DNA of 16,501 bases, taken from Dehalococcoidia bacterium. GTDB lineage: Bacteria; Chloroflexota; Dehalococcoidia; Dehalococcoidales; BS750m-G39. Numbering within the stretch: position 1 is the stretch's first letter; every line of letters begins with the position of its first letter. The stretch is from contig SOKR01000018.1 of the NCBI GenBank assembly GCA_004375675.1, positions 1-16,501 of the forward strand, in the 5' to 3' direction. Below are positions 1 through 5,721 of this stretch, in pieces. Position numbers and translations under genes: made by a program. The notes beneath the pieces were generated by a model. It saw only the letters and a list, made by a program, of their open reading frames with translations, was not told the origin of the DNA and did not search any database.

Positions 1-6
1 GCCTGC

Positions 7-35
7 TTGACTTTGCCAAAAATAGTGTTTATAGT
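7..35 (+). promoter_or_regulatory. Sigma70-type promoter of the zinc-ribbon/ftsY/lgt operon
   Basis: A -35 element TTGACT (7-12) and a -10 element TATAGT (30-35) are separated by exactly 17 bp, each matching the consensus at 5 of 6 positions. Transcription would begin near position 42 and leave a leader of about 165 nt before the first gene. Five closely spaced plus-strand genes follow, so this is the natural promoter for the group. The window begins only 6 bases upstream, so upstream elements cannot be seen. Confidence 0.7.
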
Positions 36-41
36 TATGGC

Positions 42-205
42 TGTAGTCGAAACCTTGGTTAGTGTTGCTTCCCAGCTTGACCTCTGCGTAGCAGAGAGCC
101 CTCAGGGTAAATAGTATTACAAGCTATAGGTCCGACAAAGGGTTTTTAGAGCCAGGAGACTGCAACCACGACAAGGGACTAACAAAATATGAGGAGGAGC
201 AGTAA
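42..205 (+). promoter_or_regulatory. Long structured 5' leader upstream of the first zinc-ribbon gene
   Basis: The untranslated stretch contains a possible closing stem, AGCTTG (74-79) with CAAGCT (120-125). Inside it is a perfect hairpin, CTCTGC (82-87), loop GTA, GCAGAG (91-96). A strong Shine-Dalgarno, GAGGAGG (191-197), sits 8 nt before the ATG at 206. I do not recognise a known riboswitch class. Long structured leaders can control translation, for example in cold-shock genes, but no function can be assigned here. Confidence 0.4.
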
Positions 206-499
206 ATGGCTCTAGAAGACAAAACCCTCGTATGCCGTGACTGCGGGCAGGAATTCGTTTTCAGCACCGGTGAGCAGGAGTTTTACCAGTCTCACGGTTT
301 ACAAAACGAGCCCTCTCGTTGTCCGGAGTGCCGGGCGACAAAGCGAAAAGAGCGCTTTGGTGACTACAAGCAATCACGGCAGACGTTTACTGTAGTCTGT
401 GCCGAGTGCGGCGCCGAAACCACAGTGCCTTTTGAGCCCAGAGAAGGACGCCCGGTCTATTGCAAAGATTGCTACGTTAAGCAAAAAGAAGGTAGTTAA
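206..499 (+). CDS. Small double zinc-ribbon protein (zinc_ribbon_4 plus CxxC-x17-CxxC domain)
   Basis: This 97-residue cytoplasmic protein carries two four-cysteine zinc-binding units. The first uses C10/C13 and C39/C42 (probable zinc-ribbon family). The second uses C65/C68 and C86/C89, with exactly 17 residues between its CxxC pairs. The linker is rich in Lys and Arg, which would suit nucleic-acid or ribosome contact, but that is inference. No biochemical role is known to me for this family. The ATG at 206 has an excellent Shine-Dalgarno. It is the first gene of a plus-strand operon running to lgt. A paralogue with identical cysteine spacing within each unit lies on the minus strand at 5209-5514; both share the segment FEPREGRPVYC. 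Confidence 0.9.
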   Translation: MALEDKTLVCRDCGQEFVFSTGEQEFYQSHGLQNEPSRCPECRATKRKERFGDYKQSRQTFTVVCAECGAETTVPFEPREGRPVYCKDCYVKQKEGS

Positions 500-534
500 G
501 CCTTCGCTTCATATAGCTACCAACCATATATACC

Positions 535-828
535 ATGAATGTCGGTACCTGTCGGGTTAGGCTCCGTTTCCCGGAGAATCTATCGCTTAAGGGTAAGCGG
601 CAGATACTGAAGTCTATTACCACTCGCCTTAGAAGCAAGTTTAATATCTCCGTGGCTGAAGTGGATGACAATGAGCTTTGGCAGGTAGCGACCCTGGGCA
701 TTTCCTGCGTTAGCAATAATAAGCGATATACCAATGAAGTCCTGTCTAAAGCGGCGGACTTTATTGTTAACGGTCGCTTCGATGTAGAGATGCTGGACTA
801 TGAGATTGAGATCATACCCGTTTTCTGA
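535..828 (+). CDS. DUF503 family protein (YlxP-like)
   Basis: The 97 residues match the DUF503 family throughout. An N-terminal strand (NVGTCRVRL) is followed by the family hallmark SLKGKRQILKSI and then by an FNISVAEVDD..LWQ segment. The usual family length is about 90-100 residues, so the gene is complete. In Bacillus the homologue ylxP lies in the nusA-infB-rbfA region and is thought to be linked to ribosome maturation; no catalytic role is established. Here the gene is second in the operon, 35 nt after the zinc-ribbon gene and 11 nt before the helicase. The ATG has no visible Shine-Dalgarno, so translation may depend on coupling or on an atypical initiation mode. Confidence 0.88.
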   Translation: MNVGTCRVRLRFPENLSLKGKRQILKSITTRLRSKFNISVAEVDDNELWQVATLGISCVSNNKRYTNEVLSKAADFIVNGRFDVEMLDYEIEIIPVF

Positions 829-839
829 CTGGGGTTTTA

Positions 840-3137
840 ATGGATACCTCTGCCTTTCTTCATTATCTTACTGCTCAACCCGCTTATAGCGGGCAGATCG
901 CTCACCGGGAGCACATCCCCCGCCGTGCAGCAAAGTGCGCCGAGTTAGATAGTCCCCTCGAAGCCGCCCTTGAGGATTGCTTGGGCAAGCACGGATTGTT
1001 GCCTTTTTATACTCATCAGGCCCAAGCTATCAACCATGCCCGCCAGGGCAAAAACGTGATGGTGGCTACTTCCTCAGCCAGCGGCAAGACCCTGTGCTAT
1101 AACGCTCCGGTTGTGGAGGCAATCTTGACCGAGCGGGGCAGCTGTGCTCTCTACCTCTTCCCCACCAAAGCTCTGGCTCAGGACCAGCTGCGCACCTTAT
1201 GGGAGCTATTCCACCCCAAGCTTTTATCTACAGGGGATTTTGCCACCTTTGACGGGGATACCCCCAGGGAGGAGCGGGGTGACATAAGAAGGCGAGCCCG
1301 GCTGATACTCACCAACCCCGATATGCTCCATGTGGGCATACTGCCTAACCACCAACAGTGGTCGAGGCTGTTGCGCCGCCTGAAGTATGTGGTGGTGGAC
1401 GAAGCCCATAGCTATCGCGGCGTCTTCGGCTCCCACGTGGCTGACGTGCTGCGCCGCCTGCGGCGCTTATGCCGGTTCTACGGCTCCAACCCCCGGTTTA
1501 TCTGCTGCTCGGCGACTATCGCCAACCCCGGCGAGCACGCCGAAAAGCTGGCGGGCTTGCCCTTCAGCGTGGTCGATAACGACGGCTCTCCCCACGGCGG
1601 CAAGGAATTCGTCTTCTGGAATCCGCCGGTCATAGACAAGGCGAGGAGCGTGCGCCGCAGCGCTAACGGCGAGGCGTCCAACCTGTTCGCCGAGCTGATA
1701 AGCCAGAGTATCCGTACCCTGACCTTTGTCCGCACCCGCCAGCTGACCGAGGTTATCTATAACTATACGCGGCGCAAGCTGGCGGAAATCGACTCCGAGC
1801 TGCCCAAGAAGATTAAGCCCTATCGGGCGGGCTATCTCCCCGAGGATAGGCGTAAGATAGAGCGTGAGCTTTTCAGCGGCCAGCTTACCGGCGTGGTGGC
1901 GACCACGGCACTGGAGTTGGGCATAGACATCGGCGACCTGGAGGCAACCGTGCTCACCGGCTATCCGGGTAGTATTGCCAGCACCTGGCAGCAGGCGGGC
2001 CGAAGCGGGCGGAGCCGGGAAAAATCTTTGAGTTTTCTCATCGGGCTGGATAATCCCCTCGACCAGTATTTTATGCGCCACCCCGATTCATTTTTCGGCA
2101 AGAGCTTTGAAAACGCTCTGATCAACCCCGATAATCCCTATATCCTGCGCGCTCATCTCCTCTGTGCCGCCTGGGAGTTGCCCCTGACCAGCCTGGATGA
2201 AGAGTTCTTCGGCTCCGCCTTGGTTCAGGAGCGAGCCGAGCTGGAGGAACAAGGCCTGCTCCGGGAGCTTAAGGGTCGGTGGCATGTGGCGCCGTCAATC
2301 GCCTACCCCGCCCAGGGGATAAATATCCGCTCAACGTCAGGAGAAAACTTCGCTATTATCGACACATCCAGCGGCGCTCTCATGGAGACCATCGATTCCA
2401 GCACTGCTCTGTTTTTTATCTTTCCCGGCGCCATCTACCTGCACCAGGGCGAGTCCTACCTGGTCGAGGAGCTCGACCTCTCGGCGCGTACTGCTTACGC
2501 CAAGCCGGTTGAGGTCAACTATTACACCCAGGATAAGGAGCTTACCGACCTTCATATTAACCGGGTAATCAAGGACAAGAGCTGTCGCGGCACCAGGGTC
2601 TACCTGGGCGAGGTCGAGGTCACCACCCGCGTGGTCGGTTACAAGAAGAAGGCGCAGTTCACCGAGGAGGTAATCGGGGAAGAGCCCCTCGACCTCCCCC
2701 CCCAGCACTTCCCCACCATCGCCCTGTGGTTCGACCTGCCGCCCGAGGTGGTGAAACGGGTGGATGAGGATGATGTGGGGCTTGACTTTGCTGGCGGGTT
2801 GCATGCCGTCGAACACGCCGCCATCGGTATTCTGCCCATGTTTGCCCTCTGCGACCGAAACGATATCGGCGGGGTTTCTACCCCCCTCCACCCCGATACG
2901 GGCAAGCCCCAGATATTTATCTACGATGCCTATCCCGGCGGCATCGGCATCAGCGAGAAGGGCTTTGACCTGGTGGAGGAATTGTGGCAAACTACACTGA
3001 AGGCTATTGAGGAATGCCCCTGCGAGGACGGCTGCCCCAGTTGCGTTCAGTCGCCCAAGTGTGGCAATAATAATAAGCCCCTGGATAAGAAGGCAGCCCA
3101 GGTATTACTGGAGGGGTTGCTAGCCAAGAAGGAGTAA
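840..3137 (+). CDS. mrfA: DEAH-box SF2 DNA helicase with DUF1998 zinc-binding tail (MrfA/YprA, Hrq1-like)
   Basis: A predicted 765-residue ATP-dependent 3'-5' DNA helicase. The first RecA domain has Walker A ATSSASGKT (76-84), DEAH (187-190) and SAT (224-226). The second carries the arginine-finger motif QQAGRSGR (384-391). The C-terminal part holds the DUF1998 region, ending in a cysteine cluster C726-x-C728-x3-C732-x2-C735 with a further C741. That CxCx3CxxC pattern is characteristic of the MrfA branch, whose Bacillus member acts in excision of mitomycin C damage. Length and domain order are typical. The ATG at 840 follows the DUF503 stop by 11 nt with only a weak GGGG ahead; its own end (GGAGTAA) supplies the Shine-Dalgarno of ftsY. 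The exact lesion substrate in this organism is inferred from the family. Confidence 0.93.
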   Translation: MDTSAFLHYLTAQPAYSGQIAHREHIPRRAAKCAELDSPLEAALEDCLGKHGLLPFYTHQAQAINHARQGKNVMVATSSASGKTLCYNAPVVEAILTERGSCALYLFPTKALAQDQLRTLWELFHPKLLSTGDFATFDGDTPREERGDIRRRARLILTNPDMLHVGILPNHQQWSRLLRRLKYVVVDEAHSYRGVFGSHVADVLRRLRRLCRFYGSNPRFICCSATIANPGEHAEKLAGLPFSVVDNDGSPHGGKEFVFWNPPVIDKARSVRRSANGEASNLFAELISQSIRTLTFVRTRQLTEVIYNYTRRKLAEIDSELPKKIKPYRAGYLPEDRRKIERELFSGQLTGVVATTALELGIDIGDLEATVLTGYPGSIASTWQQAGRSGRSREKSLSFLIGLDNPLDQYFMRHPDSFFGKSFENALINPDNPYILRAHLLCAAWELPLTSLDEEFFGSALVQERAELEEQGLLRELKGRWHVAPSIAYPAQGINIRSTSGENFAIIDTSSGALMETIDSSTALFFIFPGAIYLHQGESYLVEELDLSARTAYAKPVEVNYYTQDKELTDLHINRVIKDKSCRGTRVYLGEVEVTTRVVGYKKKAQFTEEVIGEEPLDLPPQHFPTIALWFDLPPEVVKRVDEDDVGLDFAGGLHAVEHAAIGILPMFALCDRNDIGGVSTPLHPDTGKPQIFIYDAYPGGIGISEKGFDLVEELWQTTLKAIEECPCEDGCPSCVQSPKCGNNNKPLDKKAAQVLLEGLLAKKE

Positions 3138-3139
3138 GA

Positions 3140-4036
3140 TTGGCCGATATTGAAAAAGCTCTAAAACCGAGCCGCGATAGCTGGTTCAAGCGGGCGATGA
3201 GCCTCTTCGACCGCTCCACCGTTGACGAGGCGGTGTGGGCGGAATTGGAAGAGCTGCTTATCTCGGCCGATGTCGGCTTCAGCACCACCGAAAAGCTGCT
3301 GGAAAGGGTACAGCAGAGAGCCAAGGAGGAGAAATTCAACCAGGGCTCGGCGGTGCGCGACGCCCTTCAGCAGGAGATGGTCAAAATACTTAGTATCGAA
3401 GTTCAGCCGACGGCTCCTCAATCACCGCCCAAGGTCGTTATAGCGGTGGGCGTTAACGGTAGCGGCAAGACTACCTCTATCGCCAAGCTGGCTTATAAAG
3501 CCAAGAAAGAGGGAGGAAAGGTTATACTGGTGGCGGCGGACACCTTCCGGGTGGCGGCTATCGACCAGCTTAAAAAGCTGGCCGGGGATATCGGCGTTGA
3601 TGTCGTGGCCCACCAGCCGGGCGGGGATGCCGGAGCGGTGGTCTTCGACGCCCTGGAGGCGGCGCGCAGCCGGAACGCCGACGAGGTCATTATCGACACC
3701 GCGGGCAGGCTGCACACCAAGTTTAACCTGATGGAGGAGCTGAAAAAGATTAGGCGGGTGGCGGCCAAGGTTGACGACACCGCTCCACACGAAGTACTCC
3801 TGGTGCTGGACGCCACCACTGGTCAGAACGGCTTGACCCAGGCCAGGCACTTTACCGAGGCGGTGGGTGTAACCGGCATCTTTCTGGCTAAGCTGGATGG
3901 TACGGCTAAGGGGGGCATAGTGCTGGCTATCTGTGATGAGCTCAAGATACCCATCTTGTTCGTCGGCATTGGCGATAAGATGGAGGATATGACTACTTTT
4001 GACGCTGAGAGCTTTGTTCGGGTATTATGCTCCTGA
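3140..4036 (+). CDS. ftsY: Signal recognition particle receptor FtsY
   Basis: This SRP-type GTPase docks SRP-bound ribosomes at the membrane translocon. An N-terminal four-helix N domain (about 1-90) precedes the G domain. Visible motifs are the P-loop GVNGSGKT (104-111), the insertion-box sequence AADTFRVAAIDQL, DTAGR (186-190), TTGQNG (226-231) and KLDGTAKGG (from 251). The TKLD signature has Ala in place of Thr. There is no long acidic A domain, so 298 residues is a compact but normal form. The start is TTG at 3140, only 2 nt after the helicase stop, and the Shine-Dalgarno GGAG (3131-3134) lies inside the helicase gene, so translation is probably coupled. lgt follows after 16 nt, pairing protein export with lipoprotein maturation. 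Confidence 0.96.
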   Translation: MADIEKALKPSRDSWFKRAMSLFDRSTVDEAVWAELEELLISADVGFSTTEKLLERVQQRAKEEKFNQGSAVRDALQQEMVKILSIEVQPTAPQSPPKVVIAVGVNGSGKTTSIAKLAYKAKKEGGKVILVAADTFRVAAIDQLKKLAGDIGVDVVAHQPGGDAGAVVFDALEAARSRNADEVIIDTAGRLHTKFNLMEELKKIRRVAAKVDDTAPHEVLLVLDATTGQNGLTQARHFTEAVGVTGIFLAKLDGTAKGGIVLAICDELKIPILFVGIGDKMEDMTTFDAESFVRVLCS

Positions 4037-4052
4037 TCATAGGAGGTAGAGA

Positions 4053-4838
4053 TTGATTGACATAACTATGAGCCCGATAGCCTTTACCATAGGATCGTTT
4101 AGTGTCAGGTGGTATGGCATTATGGTTGCCCTGGCGGTGCTGGTGGTGGTGCTTTGGGTATTCTGGGAGATAAGGCGGGGGGCGAAGGTTTCCTACGATA
4201 CTCTCTTTACCGCTGCCCTGGTGGGCATTCCCGCGGGGATAATCTTCTCCAGAATGCTCCACGTTATTGACCTGTGGGACTATTACAGCGCTAACCCGGG
4301 GCAGATAATCGGCTTTTCCGGGCTGACTATCTATGGGGCTATTTTGGGCGCTGTCCTGGCTATCTGGATTTACAGCAAGCTCAGCCGTTTCCGCTTCGGT
4401 TACGTCATGGACCTGGTGGCACCGGGCGTCCTGCTGGCTCAGGCGGTAGGCAGGGTGGGCTGCACCATAAACGGCTGCTGCTATGGCGCCGAAGCGTCGT
4501 CCTGGCTACCCTGGTCGGTGGTCTATACTCATCCGCAGAGCTATGCCCCTCTGGGGGTAGCTCTTCACCCCACCCAGGTTTACGAGATTGCATTTCTGCT
4601 CATAGCCTTCGGCGTATTGTTCCCATTAAGGAAGAGGTTTCAGCCCGACGGCTCCCTGTTTCTCATCTACCTGAGCGCATATTCCGCGTGGCGAGTGGGT
4701 GTCGGTTTCCTGCGGGACGGGACGTCCTTCCTCTTCGGCTTACATCAGGCTCAGGTGATAGGCATAATCGTCCTGATTATCGCTATCACGATACTGATCT
4801 GGCGTACGCGCTGGGTGAAGACGCCGAGCTCTGCTTAA
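4053..4838 (+). CDS. lgt: Prolipoprotein diacylglyceryl transferase Lgt
   Basis: An integral membrane enzyme that moves a diacylglyceryl group from phosphatidylglycerol to the lipobox cysteine of prolipoproteins. About seven hydrophobic segments are visible, near residues 17-38, 50-66, 88-107, 118-135, 178-195, 202-220 and 230-250. The Lgt signature reads GRVGCTINGCCYG (133-145), and HPTQVYE (172-178) is the second family motif. Relative to the E. coli form (GRIGNFINGELWG) the signature Asn and Glu are both Cys, a variant I know from other deep-branching lineages. In the C-terminal WRVGVGFLR segment the usual Glu is Gly218. The length of 261 is normal. The start is TTG at 4053 with a strong Shine-Dalgarno AGGAGGT (4041-4047). 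It is the last gene of the operon. Confidence 0.95.
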   Translation: MIDITMSPIAFTIGSFSVRWYGIMVALAVLVVVLWVFWEIRRGAKVSYDTLFTAALVGIPAGIIFSRMLHVIDLWDYYSANPGQIIGFSGLTIYGAILGAVLAIWIYSKLSRFRFGYVMDLVAPGVLLAQAVGRVGCTINGCCYGAEASSWLPWSVVYTHPQSYAPLGVALHPTQVYEIAFLLIAFGVLFPLRKRFQPDGSLFLIYLSAYSAWRVGVGFLRDGTSFLFGLHQAQVIGIIVLIIAITILIWRTRWVKTPSSA

Positions 4839-4944
4839 TGGTGGGCGGGATGTCTACTCTTCTGCTGTCAAGTGTGGTAACTAAAAGTAAGGTAAATAGA
4901 GGTATGGTGGGGACGGCTGTTTGATTGGGGAAAATCGGGGGGTA

Positions 4945-5130
4945 TTACTTGCCCATTCGCCTTCGCCGGGCGTTCTTTTTTGCTTTCAGGCGCGCGGCTT
5001 CTCTCTTGGATACGAAATGACGACGTGATTTCGCCTCCCGCAGGACGCCGTCCATTTGCACCATCCTCTGGAAGCGCCTCAACAGGGAGTCTTCGGTTTC
5101 GCCTTCACGTCTGTTTACTTTTAATGGCAT
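4945..5130 (-). CDS. rpsU: 30S ribosomal protein bS21
   Basis: The 61-residue, highly basic protein matches bS21 over its full length. It opens with PLKVNRREGETEDSLLRRF, has the central EAKSRRHFVSKRE segment and ends in an Arg/Lys-rich tail (ARRRRMGK). bS21 binds the 30S platform near the 3' end of 16S rRNA and helps translation initiation. The ATG lies on the minus strand at 5130-5128 with no good Shine-Dalgarno, which is not unusual for this gene. It lies 78 nt downstream of the second zinc-ribbon gene with a perfect hairpin between them and no convincing promoter of its own. It is probably read through from the promoter at 5628-5655. It is convergent with lgt. Confidence 0.95.
   Translation of the reverse strand: MPLKVNRREGETEDSLLRRFQRMVQMDGVLREAKSRRHFVSKREAARLKAKKNARRRRMGK
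4951..4981 (+). terminator. Possible weak terminator for the ftsY-lgt transcript, inside the 3' end of rpsU
   Basis: On the plus strand CGCC (4958-4961) can pair with GGCG (4969-4972), directly followed by a T-rich run TTCTTTTTT (4973-4981). The stem is short. The site lies antisense to the last rpsU codons, which are Arg/Lys rich and produce such a sequence anyway. No better terminator is visible in the 106 nt between lgt and rpsU. Confidence 0.3.
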
Positions 5131-5155
5131 AATAAATCAACTCATTCTATCAACA

Positions 5156-5186
5156 TACATAGGCCAGGTATTCCCCGGCCTATGTA
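5156..5186 (-). promoter_or_regulatory. Perfect 10-bp hairpin between zinc-ribbon gene 2 and rpsU
   Basis: TACATAGGCC (5156-5165) and GGCCTATGTA (5177-5186) are exact inverted repeats around an 11-nt spacer, inside which two further G-C pairs could form after one mismatch. On the minus strand no U-run follows, so it is not a standard intrinsic terminator in that direction. On the plus strand it is followed by CGTTTTCT, so it could stop transcripts coming from lgt. It ends about 25 nt before the rpsU start. It could be an attenuator, an RNA processing or stability element, or a protein-binding site. Confidence 0.5.
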
Positions 5187-5208
5187 CGTTTTCTAGGTCA
5201 AACTAAAT

Positions 5209-5514
5209 CTATCGGTTTAGTTTCATCTTGCTGTAGCACTCGCTACAGTATACCGGTCTGCCTTCTCGAGGCTCGAACGGTACTTCAGTTTCCTTACCGC
5301 ACTCGGCGCACGTCGCCGGGAACATCTGACGCCGGGACCTGTAGCCGTAGCTATCATTACCGTAGCGTTGTGCTTTCCTGGCTTCGCGGCAGGCGGGACA
5401 GCGCTTGGGCTCGTTGGTGTAGCCCTTGGATTGGAAGAACTCTTGTTCCTCGGCGCTGAAGGTAAACTCGGCTCCACAGTCGGAGCACTGGAGTTGCTTT
5501 TCCTCAAAACTCAT
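5209..5514 (-). CDS. Second small double zinc-ribbon protein, paralogue of the first
   Basis: The protein has 101 residues when started at the ATG at 5514-5512 (MSFEEK...), preceded by the strong Shine-Dalgarno AGGAGGT (5521-5527 on the plus strand as ACCTCCT). A longer in-frame start at 5559 adds 15 residues with no family support and would bury that Shine-Dalgarno in the coding region. Cysteines are C10/C13 and C39/C42 in the first ribbon and C69/C72 and C90/C93 in the second, the latter again CxxC-x17-CxxC. The linker is longer by four residues than in the paralogue and is rich in Tyr and Arg. Function is unknown. Its promoter, leader and position ahead of rpsU suggest a link with translation or with growth conditions, but this is context only. 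Confidence 0.9.
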   Translation of the reverse strand: MSFEEKQLQCSDCGAEFTFSAEEQEFFQSKGYTNEPKRCPACREARKAQRYGNDSYGYRSRRQMFPATCAECGKETEVPFEPREGRPVYCSECYSKMKLNR

Positions 5515-5537
5515 TGAATGACCTCCTCTCTTGTAAT

Positions 5538-5587
5538 AGTTGGCTAGAGTTGCGGTCATCCAACTTGGGTAAATCTAAACTAGTTTA
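5538..5587 (-). promoter_or_regulatory. Leader of zinc-ribbon gene 2 with hairpin and 12-bp palindrome
   Basis: Between the promoter and the start codon is a leader of roughly 105 nt. It contains an inverted repeat, AGTTGG (5538-5543) with CCAACT (5560-5565), just upstream of the Shine-Dalgarno. It also contains a perfect 12-bp palindrome, TAAACTAGTTTA (5576-5587). The palindrome could be an operator half-site pair for a dimeric repressor, or could fold in the RNA. I cannot assign it to a known regulator. Confidence 0.4.
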
Positions 5588-5627
5588 ACTAAGTTTGTGA
5601 TAACCTGAACCTTAAACCACTATTTGT

Positions 5628-5655
5628 ATTATACCACACATAGTTTATTTGTAAA
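5628..5655 (-). promoter_or_regulatory. Sigma70-type promoter for zinc-ribbon gene 2 (and probably rpsU)
   Basis: Read on the minus strand, TTTACA (5655-5650) and a perfect TATAAT (5633-5628) are separated by 16 bp. A TTGACA also occurs a little further upstream (5666-5661) but is too far from the -10 box to act with it. The predicted start of transcription is near 5621. Confidence 0.75.
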
Positions 5656-5721
5656 GCAAATGTCAATACCACCAGTAGTACGCAGGCAGGCTTTTGGCCT
5701 TAAAAGGGCGTGTTCTGGCGG

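Noticed and set aside
1..111. An open frame on the plus strand from the window edge to a TAG at 109-111, possibly the end of an upstream gene.
   Set aside because: It is only 36 codons long, resembles no family I know, and overlaps a consensus-like promoter at 7-35. Chance openness is more likely.
1467..2990. Long minus-strand frames opposite the helicase gene.
   Set aside because: They mirror the codon bias of the helicase and show no family features or Shine-Dalgarno support.
4688..4924. A frame overlapping the end of lgt and running towards rpsU.
   Set aside because: It lies mostly inside lgt in another frame, and its unique tail is short and without similarity.
5515..5559. N-terminal extension of the second zinc-ribbon protein by 15 residues from an upstream ATG.
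   Set aside because: It would bury a perfect Shine-Dalgarno inside the gene, and the paralogue aligns from the later ATG.
5681..5705. A recJ terminator formed by AGGC/GCCT (5688-5700).
   Set aside because: The stem has only 4 bp, and no T-run follows on the minus strand.
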